From Nothophaeocryptopus gaeumannii (Eukaryota; Ascomycota; Dothideomycetes; Mycosphaerellales; Mycosphaerellaceae): a DNA stretch of 64,000 nucleotides. The stretch's first letter is position 1. Every line of letters starts with the position of its first letter. Positions 43,919 through 55,302 of this stretch are shown piece by piece. The notes beneath the pieces were generated by a model. It saw nothing but the letters and a program-made list of their open reading frames with translations, was not told the origin of the DNA and did no database searches. The stretch lies in contig JASISA010000022.1 of the NCBI GenBank assembly GCA_031771865.1, positions 1,612,001 to 1,676,000 on the forward strand. Reading direction: 5' to 3'. The position numbers were made by a program, and so were the translations under genes.

Positions 43919-46458
43919 ATGACAATGGCAAATCAGCTGACGGTGTGCGCAGTTGGTGGTAACGCGGTCTCTGCTTTTCTCTCATGGCGTCTTTCAGCGA
44001 CACAGGCCTGCGATGTCACACTGGTATGGAAGAACGGCTTCGAACAAGTGCATCAGTACGGAATATCATTCAGGTACGCCGTTTCCATCGCCTTCCGATC
44101 GTGGCGCCGCCTCCTCTGACACCTTTAAACAGATCAGACAAATTCGGTAATGAACGATTCAAGCCAAGACACGGTAAGACCCCATCCCTGCTGGACACCG
44201 AGCAACACCGCTCAAGAAAATACTAATTGCCTAATGTCACAGTTGTGAGGTCTCCTGAAGATGCCGCCGGCGCCTCGCGGGCTTCATACGACTATGTCGT
44301 GCTCTGCGTCAAGGCTCTCCCAGATGTCTACGACCTGGCTTCCGTCATCGAGTCCGTCGTATCGCCGCAGCACACATGCATTCTCGTCAACACTACCCAC
44401 ACCCTCGGCATCGAGTCGTACTTGGAGCAGCGGTTCCCGACGAATGTCGTACTCTCTCTGGTCTCCGGCGTTCAGATCACACAGCTAGGCGCCAGCGAGT
44501 TTGAGCACAAGGGATCAACCGAGTTGCACGTCGGCGCGGCAAACAATAACCCATCAATACCCGCATCTATACAACAAGACATGGCGGAAGCGCTCGCAAT
44601 GACTTTGAAGTCTGGCCAAGTCGACTGTGAGGTTGCTACCAACATTCGGCAACAACAGTACGAGCGGATGATCGGGTAAGTGGTATACCTCCTGAAACGA
44701 ATCAACGCCCCGCTGACACGCAACAGACCCATTGCATTCTATCCTATTAGCGTTCTTTTCAAAACACCTTCTCATGCCGAGCTCCTTGAAAAGACCGGCG
44801 TCCGCTCGCTTATCACTGGAGTACTCGACGAACTAGTCGACATTGCACGCAAGCAGGAGTGCGAGTTCAAGCCCGAGTTCCGTGAACAGACCATGGAAAA
44901 GATGATTGTCCCGTCCGAGACCAACAGTATCATGTACCAGGATTTTATGGCCAGAAGGCCCATGGAAGTGGAGACATACCTGGGCTCGCCTATAAAATTG
45001 GCGCAAGAGGTTGGCCTCCAGGTCCCACGCATTGAAACGCTTTACGCCCTCCTTCACAACATCAACATCGTGAACCAGACTAAGCCCCTCGGACCTCCTT
45101 CTCCATCCGGCCAGGCCACTCCACGCATGTCATCTGTCCCACTGCCTGCTCCGCCGCCAACGAATGGAGGTTATGCGAACGGTCGACCACCTCCACCGAT
45201 GAACGGCCCGCCAATGCGTACTGGCATGCGAGCAGGAAGCCGCGCACCTTCTGCATCAGGAGGCCCGCCGCCGCCGCCGATGCGCAGGGGTCCGCCTTCG
45301 ATGAGCGGCTATCCTGCACCAGTACGAATGAATGGAATGAACGGCAATGGGTACGGACCACCTCGTGGTCCACCACAAGCCATGCCCAGACGGCCATCGT
45401 TCGAGGGCAATGACTTGGAAGAGTTCAGCCATGTCATGCTCTATAACAACGTGGATTCAGAAGATGGGCCGGGGTTCGACGGCCTCCCGCCATCTGCTTC
45501 TGGCGACTTGGCACTGAGAGAACGCGAGCTGGCATTGAGACAGAAAGAGCTTGCGTTGCGTGAAAGAGAATACAACATGCACCGCGGCGGTGGTCGCAGC
45601 AGAAGACCCACAATCGCAAGAGACGACTTTGACGAGGACGACGAAGACGGAGAGGACTTCGTCGATCCAATGCAGGCCAGCATGGCACCTGGTGTTGACC
45701 CGGACAACATCGACATGATGAGTGTCACCTCTAGGAGAACCCGGAAAGCACCGAGCGCCAGCCAGCTGCGCTCGAACCCAGAGCTCAGCGGCGTTCCTAA
45801 CGCACCTGCTCGCCGTGGTGGCCCAATGAGACGCCCTGGTCCGCCTGCAAAGCATCGAACCAGCGCTGCCATCATGGCCGACATGCCTGGCCTGCGCGAA
45901 GAGCTGATGAACAACCCACTCATGGGCTATTCTTCTGACCGTTTCGGCAGTGTTGACCGCATGAACATGGGCCACGAATCAAGGACGAACTCGCTGACAG
46001 CAGAACGCTTACACGAACTGCAGCGTAACGGTGGCCCAAACGGCTACCCGCCTCAACCTAATGGTTATCCCATCAACAGACGAGGTAGTCACTCGCCTGG
46101 CAACGCTCTGAGCCCTGGTCCCAGGCCGCCTGGACGTCCATCACCGCCCAATGGCTATGGTCCACCTGGTCCAGGCCAGCGACCTAGCCCACCGGGTATG
46201 AGGCAGCCTATTCCCCGGCATCCGCCGGGACACGGCAATGCTGTCGCGCCTCAGCAGATTGAGCAACAAACTGGGGTGAGCAATCTTTACCCACCAAAGA
46301 GCGGTCCTCCAAATCATCAAGTGCGCAGTCTGACAGGTTCTGCGAGCGCCAGCGCGGGGAGTGGTGATAGCAACCGCTCAGCTCCCATAGATTCCGAACC
46401 CTCCGCCCATAGCTCCAGCAGTAGCTTGGGCCCAAGACAGGCAATTCGTGTCCGTTAA
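43919..46458 (+). CDS. ketopantoate-reductase-fold protein with long Pro-rich C-terminal tail
   Basis: Four exons, 43919-44073, 44133-44173, 44243-44675 and 44727-46458, give 786 residues; all phases agree. The N-terminal Rossmann start LTVCAVGGNAVSAFLSWRL, the YDYVVLCVKALPDV strand, CILVNTTHTLGIE and the helical C-domain ending in the catalytic-region-like SIMYQDFMARRPMEVETYLGSPI match the ApbA/PanE (2-dehydropantoate 2-reductase) fold. The second half is unlike any reductase: Pro/Gly/Met/Asn-rich (about 390-480), a charged coiled-coil-like run LALRERELALRQKELALR, an acidic patch, and another Pro/Gly-rich stretch to the end. Such fusions occur in filamentous ascomycetes, so a role beyond pantothenate synthesis, perhaps scaffolding, is likely. 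An in-frame upstream extension cannot be excluded. Confidence 0.85.
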
Positions 46459-47719
46459 GCGCTTGATCGACGAGTCTGGATAGCTCATGTCCTACCGGAA
46501 CATTTGCAATTCATAGACAGCCATGGCATCAGACCCGATGAGTCTGACGCCTAACTCCTCATCTGGCCATAACATACGTAACACGGCATCTTGCGAGACG
46601 CGCAGGGTACTTTGTCAACGCCAACACGATATCACTACCATCTACTCGCGGTCCGACCCCATCGCGAGCACGACGACGAATGTCACTTCATTCATGACGG
46701 ACGTAATATAGAAAGGGTGGACGTCTGCTGCCTTATCAGAAATTCCTGTTTCTGCATACTGACCACACCATCGTACATACACGGCATCTGGGAAACTCGA
46801 GGCCAGGGACAGGCCTCGAACCTAATACTATTGTGCATCACGGCGTTTTGTTTCTGGGAGCAAGAGAGCGCGGGATGGTCCTCTCATCATCAAGAACAAT
46901 CAGCTTCTGCCGCTTGCCTTTCTCTTTCATCTGTCAGCCCTTCTTTTGAATCACTCACGACACGGCAGACACGTGTGTGGAGTGGAAACTCTTGCATTTT
47001 GGCCAGAGAAGCATTGGATCGAGAAAGAAATTGCGTTCATCTGCGGGAGCACGCATGTCTGGGTGGATATGACATTGCAGTGGCTTGGTCGCGGTTGAAC
47101 AGGGAAGCATCGAGCAATGTATTGGTATTGTCTAAGTCAGCAGCAGGTGGAGGATGAGTCGAGATTGCGTGGAGTATATCATCTCTTGCGGAGATGAGAG
47201 AGACATGGGGGCATGCATACTGCAATGGGATTTGCGGACTGGAGCATGTGCTGAGGGATAGCGATAGTCGGGAATATGCGAGAGCTTCACCTTACGGCCT
47301 TTGAACTTTACGGATTTCAACGTGTCTCTTTCCTGTCTCGTTTCGAGATGCATGTTCCATTGTTCAGGATTTCTCGTCTTCACGTGCAGCCAAGACTTCA
47401 TCTCCGCCGGTCTGCGCTGATCCGCTTTTAATGCTGTTTCTTCGAAGCTTTGTCAACCTTCCATCAGCTCTTCTCGTCATCTGGGCCTCGAAACTGACTA
47501 TGCGGCTTTGTCACCCATGCCGGAAGGACCGGGAGAGCTATACCTTGCTAAGGCAGGTCCACCACATGCGAATGACGTCGCAAATGGCCCCGCCGAGAAA
47601 GGTGAGGTAAATGCTCAAAAAAGTGTAGCGTACTCTCTCCTACCACCCTACAACTGCTCTTTCTTCCACTCTTAAGCAATTCGAGGTCTCCTGAGATCAT
47701 CTACTATAGACGAGACAAA
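46459..47719. other. intergenic
   Basis: No gene is seen. It includes the promoter of the Shb17-like gene at its right end. Confidence 0.5.
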
Positions 47720-48487
47720 ATGACAACCCCCCGCGTCTTCATAATCCGCCATGGCGAAACCGAATGGTCTCTCAATGGCCGGCATACAGGGACTTCGGAT
47801 ATACCTCTTACGGCGAATGGCGAGAAACGTATACGCGCGACGGGGAAAGCACTCGTGGGTCATGATCGTCTTATTGTACCGAAAAACCTGGCGCATATCT
47901 ACGTCAGTCCAAGGAAACGAGCACAGAGGACATTGGAGTTGCTTGGATTGGGCTGTCCTTCAGAAGAAATGCCCTGGGGCCAACATGGCGAGGTAGCTGA
48001 GACGGTGGGCGATTCGACGCAAGCGAAAGTTGAGATTACGGAGGATATTAGGGAGTGGGATTATGGCGACTATGAAGGAGTGACATCGAAACAGATACGA
48101 GAGGAAAGGCAGAAGAAGGGAGAGGGGGTGTGGGATATTTGGAGAGATGGATGTCCTCACGGCGAATCTCCCACCGACGTGACGAAACGCTGCGACGAAT
48201 TAATCGCCGATATTCGAAAACGCTTCCACGCGCATGCGATAGGGAAACCGAAGGTATCAGTGAAGGAGCCATATGATGTGTTGATTGTGGCGCATGGACA
48301 TATTTTGAGGGCGTTTGCGGGGAGGTGGATTGGGAAGAATATTGCTGATAATCCGAGTTTGATCTTGGAGGCGGGTGGGGTTGGGACTTTGTCATATGAG
48401 CATCATTCACTGGAGGAGCCAGCTATACTATTAGGAGGAGCTTTCATGAGTGATATTGCTGGAGAGGCTGAAGAGGAGAAGAGGTAG
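47720..48487 (+). CDS. shb17: sedoheptulose-1,7-bisphosphatase-like histidine phosphatase
   Basis: A single exon of 255 residues in the histidine phosphatase superfamily. The phospho-acceptor is His11 in IIRHGETEWSLNGRHTGTSD, followed by PLTANGE, YVSPRKRAQRT, the acid-containing EWDYGDYEG and the second catalytic His in VLIVAHGHILRAFAGRWIG. The WSLNGRHTG segment and overall length match yeast Shb17 (YKR043C) better than glycolytic phosphoglycerate mutase. Shb17 hydrolyses sedoheptulose-1,7-bisphosphate and feeds riboneogenesis from glycolytic intermediates to pentose phosphates. It is expected in the cytosol. The ATG context (GACAAAATGA) is good for a fungal start. A 22-bp tandem duplication spans the stop codon. 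Confidence 0.9.
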   Translation: MTTPRVFIIRHGETEWSLNGRHTGTSDIPLTANGEKRIRATGKALVGHDRLIVPKNLAHIYVSPRKRAQRTLELLGLGCPSEEMPWGQHGEVAETVGDSTQAKVEITEDIREWDYGDYEGVTSKQIREERQKKGEGVWDIWRDGCPHGESPTDVTKRCDELIADIRKRFHAHAIGKPKVSVKEPYDVLIVAHGHILRAFAGRWIGKNIADNPSLILEAGGVGTLSYEHHSLEEPAILLGGAFMSDIAGEAEEEKR

Positions 48488-48524
48488 AAAGAGCAGGAGA
48501 AGGAGGTAGAAAGAGCAGGAGAAG
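48481..48524. repeat. 22-bp tandem duplication across the shb17 stop codon
   Basis: The unit gaggtagaaagagcaggagaag is present twice head to tail. The first copy holds the TAG stop of the Shb17-like gene and the second lies in the 3' UTR. Confidence 0.9.
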
Positions 48525-48846
48525 GAGCAAAGATTACTGCTGATGGAGAGACACTGGACGTCGAGCAGTGATGGCAGCAAGTCTCATGGAAGATATCGCT
48601 TAGTCTGACATATGTCTCAACAGAGCACTGGAAGAAGGCTGTATGAAGAGGGACTTAGAAATAGAGAGAACGACAGCGAACATGATGTCATGAAGCCGAT
48701 TGCATCTTTCGACAGTGAATTAGACTTGGGTATTTTCTCTATATCTTCAGTGACGAGCATCACTGATGCTTCAGACTCGATCCACGAGACAAGCAACGGG
48801 CACTCGTAACGGTCATCAATAGATTCGTGACATTGATGCCGTGAAT
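48488..48846. other. convergent 3' intergenic region
   Basis: About 360 bp between the Shb17-like stop (plus) and the sugar transporter stop (minus). It holds the second copy of the 22-bp duplication and no gene. Confidence 0.6.
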
Positions 48847-50763
48847 CTAGGCCTCGTTCTTCTCATGAGCCAGCTGCTCCACAATACTTGCCCGTCTAGG
48901 AGTATTGCTCTCAATGAACACCTTCCTAAATCGGAACGAGCACAGATCCTTGGTCGTCTGCCACGCATTTGCAGCATTCTCCTTCACGAGTGCCGCAGTC
49001 GGACGCTGAAAGATGAGATCAATCTCCTCGAGCGTCTTGTCCTTGGTCTCAGGCATGAAGAAGATCTGGTAGAACCAGCCTAGAACAGCAATACCGCCGT
49101 AGAACCCGAGTGCCAGACCCGTTGGAGTGAAGGCGTTCTGCATCGAGGTGAAATTATAGGTGACGATGAAGGAGCAGAGGAAGAGCAAAGCGTCTGAGGT
49201 CGTCATTCCGTACGAACGGAGGTAAGTTGGGTATACCTCCGCAGGAATGACCCAAGTCAATGTAGCATAGGATCCGAAGAACAGCTCATAGATGATGAGA
49301 CCGGAGAGGTAGACGCCCAGCTTGGCCTCCATGAGGTTGATGTGGTAGCTGACGCCCACGAGGACGAGACCGATAAAGAAGCCTGGAAGCATAGCGATGG
49401 CCCAGAATCGACGACCGCAGGTCTCCATGAGGAAAATGGCCGGGATGGTACCAATGAGCAGGGAACCGCCTCCGACAAGTGACATATAGTTCGATTGGAA
49501 TTTGTCGAAGCCCATTTGACTCATCAGGACGGACATGTAGTACATGATCGCGTTGATACCTGTGAGCATGGAAGTTAGCACAAAAGGTGAGAGCGTGTCG
49601 AGGGATCTTTCAAGAATGTACATACCAGTGAATTGACCGAGGAAGATCATCATGTTGGCATAGATGATCGCTCTCCTGGCTCTTGGCTTCGTAAAGAAGT
49701 CGAGCCAAGGGGCACGTCTGGATCCAGCTCCAGCAGCGACTTCAGCTTCCTCCTCTTCAGTACCGACCTTCATAACGAAGAACTCTTCTCTCGATTCGAT
49801 GGATCGTGTGCCGCGGATACGCTTCCAGACCCGATATGCGTCGAGCGTGCGACCCTTGTGCATGAGGAAGCGAGGGGACTCTGGCATATAGAGCATACCA
49901 ACGAGCATGATGGTGGAGAAGACGAGTGAGGACCCGAGGATGTATCGCCAGTTACCGGGAACAGAGACGAACATGGCGGCGACTGCGTATCCGAGGACCT
50001 CGCCGAGAGCGATGTTGAATTGGTAGAGGGAGACCATGTTTCCACGGAGGCGGCGCTCGACAGTCTCAGCGACGTAGACTGCATAAACTGTTAGGGAGTC
50101 CTCGAGGATGCCAATGCTCGCCCTTCACTCACCTGGGACAGTACCACCCTCAAGACCAACACCCATACCAAGAATGATACGGCTGGCGACGATCATGCCA
50201 TAGTTGATAGATCCAGCCTCCAGCGCACCACCAATCGTGTAGAGAACGCAAGATATGACAATCGACCATTTCCTACCGAACCACTCATTGCAAGGCGCGA
50301 GGATCAAAGCACCAGCAACAGCACCAAGAGGCATACCCGAGTTGACCAGCGAGTTCTGCTGGCTGGTCAAGCCCAAATCATCAGGAAGGAACAGATTGGC
50401 TCCGGAGATCAACGACTGATCAAGACCGGACAGCAAACCGCCCATAGAGGCGAATGCTACGAGAAGCCATGTGAAGTGTTTGGGGTTGCTGAATTCGATA
50501 TCGAAGATGCCTTTCTTGTCGCCACACTCAGCGAGTTCCTTGTCCAGTTGATCGATCAGAGCGTCGGCCTCCCATCCACCGGCCTTGGCGACGTCGATTG
50601 CTTCTTGTCTGGTGGTGACATTTGGGACGCTGCCGGAGCGGATGGCCTCTTTGATCTCGGCATCAGACATCTCGCGGCGCTCGTTGAAAGTCGTTTCTTC
50701 GATGGTGTGGGCTGGTGCGGTACCCACGGCCTCGACCATCTTGCTTGTTTCCTTCTCCGACAT
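48847..50763 (-). CDS. MFS sugar transporter (hexose/disaccharide permease family)
   Basis: Three exons, 50763-50133, 50078-49626 and 49559-48847, give 598 residues; the frame checks. The start MSEKETSKMVE was chosen because an upstream in-frame ATG would only add an unconserved leader. Sugar-porter signatures are all present: WFGRKW in loop 2-3, GTVPVYVAE before loop 5, PESPRFLMHKGR after helix 6, QFTGINAIMYYMSVLM in helix 7, METCGRR in loop 8-9 and PETKDKTLEEID after helix 12. Twelve membrane segments can be traced. The long acidic N-terminal tail of about 95 residues and the C-terminal tail are cytoplasmic. It should import a sugar with protons; the substrate is open. The second intron (66 nt) is in frame and stop-free. 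Confidence 0.92.
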
Positions 50764-51992
50764 GGCTGCTGGTGAATGGCAGACGGGAGTGTGGAGGTGG
50801 AGGGTGTGGATTGAAGAAAGAGGGGAGGCCAACGATATGTCTCTTTACCCTCAGTTCGATTGGCAGTCGCGACGCAAGGAAGGGAAGGAACGAACCAAAG
50901 CCAAAACCTACCTTCCTCGCGGGCCTGTCGTGCGGATTTTATCGAGGACTCGTTTCCTCCACGTCTCCAATGCTCCGCGCCCACTACAATACACATCGCC
51001 TCGGGGCACCGCTTTCGCCTCCAACAGTATGTCCACGCTTCTGCCGGTCTCCATGGCACAAGAATATGGAGCAGCTGCAACGATGTTACCGCGGACAGCC
51101 AATGACGAAGCGGTTGGCGGAGAGTGCTAGAGTTCATCGGTCCGAATGCTTTGCAGAGCTTGCGTGGAGCTTGGTGCTTCTAGCGCCGTTCTAGCGCGTC
51201 TTCGACGAACAGATGCGACAGGTTTTCTTGCAGGCGTTATCGTTGGGGTTTTCGAGGAGAAGGCGACCTGGAGTACTGGAGTGGAGAAGGGACCGATAGC
51301 ATGAGAAACCACACCCAAAAGCCTCATGCAAGTCGTCAGCAGCGTACAGATAACTCTCGTGCAGCAGCCATACTTACTGCCGTCAAAGGTCCGGCTCCCG
51401 GCTCGTACACTTCGACCTGGAGCCTCACTAACGAGAAGACCTGTTCTCGCTTCTGCACGCCTTTGCCGTTCTTGTGCCGGCGCCAGCAAGAGCTGCGCGT
51501 CCCATCCAGTCACCGCGTGACATGAATCAAGGTCCCTGCTCGCGACCAATCTGTTGTTGGGAATCCAATGCGTGAGAAGTGGATCAAACTGAGGCAAACC
51601 AGTTCGAAAGCCGCCAGAAAGCGCAAGGAAGGCATGTCGTACGAAATGTGCTTGTGACCGTCTAGTTTATTACTGTCCGTCGGGTGTCCACGTGGGGATC
51701 TGTAGTGCAATGGCCTGAGCTTTGAGCATGCAGCGCTTTCGAGACGGGATGGACCAGGATGGGAACGGTGAGAATGACGAGAATGGACGCAATGCCGAAA
51801 AATCTCCTGGTGGACTGCTTTGCTCTAGATCTGTCGTCGGAACTGCTGTTGAGATATCTCATTAACAAGTTGCAAAAGCCCATCTTACACATTACTACCA
51901 TCCCTCTGCTCCTGCTGTCATAAGCCCATGCTTCAATACTTGCGGCGGCGTCCTGCAAATACCCGCCGTTGGAAACGACTGCCGAATCCTTA
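50764..51992. other. intergenic
   Basis: No gene is seen. The right part of the sugar transporter promoter lies at 50764 onward; overlapping frames on both strands at 50556-51194 show no domain. Confidence 0.5.
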
Positions 51993-53483
51993 CTACGAAC
52001 TCTTCTCACTTCCAAATCGCGAACGAGATGGCTTCTGGGACTGTGATCGTGGCCTTGACTGAGACCGGCCTGGTGCGGCTGTCGCTCGGTGCTTGATTCT
52101 TCCCTGCAGCTTGCCGCCCGGTTCGTTCACATTCTCCGGATAGTCCTGGCCCAGCATGGTGAACTGGTCTGGTCGCAAGCGAAGTCTTCGCTCTTCGATG
52201 GGATCTGTGAACATCTGGACCCGTTTCCGAACCCACGGAAACAGCGCCGTGAAAGCTATGCTGACAACAAACAGTGGAATGGCGACGTACACGTAGTAGA
52301 TCACCGGCCAAGTGACTGTTGTCATTCCGAACAATGACGCCAGGAATGACACTGGCAGGAAAAGCGTTGCCACTACCGACAAGAAGGCTGAGTTATCGGT
52401 CTGGGTAGCGTTGGTAATGTTGAACTCCAGTTCGATGAGATTGTTGAAACGCTCTTTCAGTCCATCGAGTGTGGAGTCGAACTGTTCCAGGTCCTCAACC
52501 GCATCGTCCATATCATTCCAAAGCGGGTCCTTCTGTTCATTCTTCGGAACATCATCTTTGAGCTTTTGCAGCTTCTTGTACGATCGCGTATGAAAATGAA
52601 GGTACTCCTTCATATCGTATATGCGGTCAACTTCGCTGTGCATCCGCCTGGTCCGGATCTTGACTGGAAGGTGCCGGCCGTGACTGTTCTCTTCGGCCTC
52701 CTCGAGTCTCGCTAGGACCTCTCCGATGATGTTTTGCCAATCAGTCAACAGGTAATACAGCCGAGAAAAGGTCCAGCATATCCCTTCTTCGTCCTCACGA
52801 GGTTGGTCGAAATCGTTGTCACGCCAAAGGTAGTCAAACAACTGATTCTTGACGATATGCTCACTGACCGGCGTGGGCTTGGTGAAGATGATCGCCACCG
52901 AGACCTGTCGATCGAGACGACATGCTCCTCGACCGCAGAACCAGACTCCAGTGCGGAATCGAAAGCTTTCCATGGCTGGCAGACCTCGATCTTCCCAGTT
53001 GGGAGGTTGCATGCCGACAGACCAGTAGTACACCTGCGGCACATTCATATGGCTAGAGAATCGTCAGTGACATATGCCACTTACACAGGCACACGGCATT
53101 GTTTCTTACTCGATTATGAAGGTCCATGGCACCCAGTCACCACGCTTGCTGGCCTTCTCAGGAAATTGCATCGTGGTAGCATATTGAACAGCTCGATCCA
53201 GCTCAGCAATGTCTTCCCAGTAGTCTTCAATGCATGTGTGGAGGATCTCTCCTAGCCAAGGCTGGTATCCGTTGATTGAGACGATGAGAGGGTCTTTGGG
53301 ATGAGCACTGACTTGATCGTCAACGAGTCGGATAAATCGATTGGCGTCCCTGGGGCTGTAGACAAGCACTTCGGCATACTTGGTCTCGGCGCGTCGATGC
53401 CCTACCCGGATAGCTACTGGTCCTTCTCCAGGTTCGTATGTGGGTCGCCGTCGATGAGGTCGTCTTCTGTGTGACTGAGACAT
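51993..53483 (-). CDS. CorA-like divalent-cation channel protein with altered GMN motif
   Basis: Two exons, 53483-53110 and 53052-51993, joined over a 57-nt intron inside FIIDHMNVPQVYYWSV, give 477 residues; the frame checks. A soluble N-terminal domain with long helices (EVDRIYDMKEYLHFHTRSYKKL, then ALWNDMDDAVEDLEQF-like) leads to two C-terminal membrane segments, SVVATLFLPVSFLASLFGM and VIYYVYVAIPLFVVSIAF. CorA/Mrs2 channels have Gly-Met-Asn after the first segment; here it reads GMTTVTWP. The tail is basic with RSQSRPRSQSQ. It belongs to the CorA fold, but Mg2+ selectivity may be lost. Fungal CorA-like proteins of this kind are poorly characterised. Confidence 0.85.
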
Positions 53484-53701
53484 CTTTCTTCGCTGTAAGA
53501 GATTTCGATATGTCGTTTCAGGACCAGCAGACTCCTATGTCAGCATATGTTGCGGCCTCTCAGGCTGCAAGTCCGAAAGGCAGGTTGCGTTGAACCTGCC
53601 AATGCAAGCTGAGACAGAGTGACAGGAGGGAGGTACGCGTGTCTTCTCTGTATTCCCATCCCAAAGAGAGTCATCGCCTGCTGTGCACTTCTTTTGAGCA
53701 C

Positions 53702-54058
53702 CTACATTGACAACTCAAAGAGTAAGAATCGGCATACATGATTGCGCAAGCAGGTAAAACGGGAGGCCGCCACCCTCTTCTTCCTGCTCTCTCGATGTTG
53801 TTCCTCGGTCAGCTCTTGGCGCCACATCGCGTAGTCGGCGGTCGCCTGATCAACGCCTCGTTTACATCTTGACTTGAGGTATACAACATCTGCGGCAGTC
53901 TGCACACTGACAGCTGTCAACGCCTTGCCAAGGATGCTGTCGTTTCTGTCTGGTTTCAGGAGGTCTTGCAAGGTGTCACTAGGTTCGATTGTCAGATCTC
54001 GTCGCTGCGATGACTTCTGGCCTTACATAGTCACGTGATTGGTCTTGGTCTTGACCAT
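53702..54058 (-). CDS. small two-exon protein of unknown function
   Basis: A possible 102-residue protein from exons 54058-54027 and 53978-53702, with a consensus 48-nt intron (GTAAGG to CCTAG). The phases agree. The middle part, DTLQDLLKPDRNDSILGKALTAVSVQTAADVVYLKSRC when read in two overlapping pieces, looks like folded protein and the next segment is charged and helical. I recognise no family. The last 20 residues are Cys/Phe-rich and may instead be intron. It lies just upstream of the CorA-like gene on the same strand. Confidence 0.35.
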
Positions 54059-54500
54059 TGCCAAGCCCTAAAGTGCTCAGTCTAATCCGCTTTCGTCAAA
54101 AACATGCTCACTTCCTCTCAGCAGCAGCCAGTCGCGATGGGAGTGGTGGGAGGCGGGAGCAAGAGCGATCTTGGGGCAATCGCGACCTCGAATACACATT
54201 CTCATTTGTAGGTCATCATCGACTCTCTCCTTCCCTGTTAACAACGGTTCCGTGTGCGACTAGGAAGGTGCGACCAAAATATCTCTACCAGGAACCAGGA
54301 CCAGGTCTCTCAACTCAATCGTTATTCCGCAGTCTGCCGAAGGAAAGTGCTGCTCGAGCGCACTCCGGTGTTGCCAGAACGATCTTCGACGGAGAACGAC
54401 TTCCGACCGCACTTCAGCCATTCTCAGGATATACACGACGCGTCCCCTGAACTACAATTAAGTCAGACCTCTCGACGCACTCTTCAGACACACAGCCGAT
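54059..54500. other. intergenic, copper transporter upstream region
   Basis: No supported gene. It holds the promoter and leader of the Ctr gene. No obvious copper-response element (TTTGCTC type) was picked out by eye. Confidence 0.45.
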
Positions 54501-55124
54501 ATGGACCACTCTGGGATGGATATGGGCTCCTCCAGCTCAAGCATGTCAATGTCCATGGTCTTCACAACCGACCACTCCACACCGCTCTATTCCTCCGCCT
54601 GGACACCAGAAACCACCGGCGCGTACGCCGGCACCTGCATATTCCTAATCGTCTTGGGGATAATAAGCCGATTGCTTCTCGCGTACAAGACCAGATTGGA
54701 GGCGACATGGCATGATCGAGCGCTCAACCGCCGCTATGTGAGGGTGGCTAGCGACAGCGTCTCTGAGAACGAACGACAGGCTGCGCCCGAAAAGGGGGAG
54801 ACGGCGGTTTTGACGGCACGGGGGTTGGATGAGAGGGTAAAATTGATCGAGAGGCCTCATCAGACAATTAAGGTCAAGCCGTGGAGGTTCTCCACCGATC
54901 TGCCTCGAGCATGTATCTTTACCGTACAGGCTGGTGTCGGCTACCTGCTGTAAGTGATTCATCTACACCTGTGAGCGGGCTTCATCTGCCAATACTGACG
55001 CTCTCGCAGCATGTTGGCAGTCATGACACTGAATGTGGGGTACTTCCTCAGCGTGTTAGCAGGCCTGTTCGTCGGAGAACTAGCGGTAGGGCGCTACGCG
55101 GCTCACGAGGATCATGCACACTAG
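54501..55124 (+). CDS. Ctr-family copper transporter
   Basis: Two exons, 54501-54949 and 55010-55124, give 187 residues; the frame checks. The N-terminus MDHSGMDMGSSSSSMSMSM is a short Met-rich copper-binding region. Three membrane segments follow: YAGTCIFLIVLGIISRLLLAY, ACIFTVQAGVGYLLMLAVM and VGYFLSVLAGLFVGELAV. The MxxxM selectivity motif is MLAVM in segment 2 and the packing motif GxxxG is GLFVG in segment 3. The loop between segments 1 and 2 is long and charged. The C-terminal tail ends AAHEDHAH. It forms a trimeric Cu(I) pore at the plasma or vacuolar membrane; its small size resembles Ctr2/Ctr3 more than Ctr1. Confidence 0.93.
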
Positions 55125-55302
55125 ATGGTAATACGCAGGTGAAAAATGTTTACAAATGCGCTACAAATGAACTTTCAAAGCCTGACACTCTTTTTTACCA
55201 AACTCGCTCTCTCCAAAACTAACGATTTTAAAGATACTGGCTTCCGCCTGGGCTGATTCGAAACTAGTACAAGTTCCTGAGCGCCCTGCTGCCTCATTGG
55301 CA

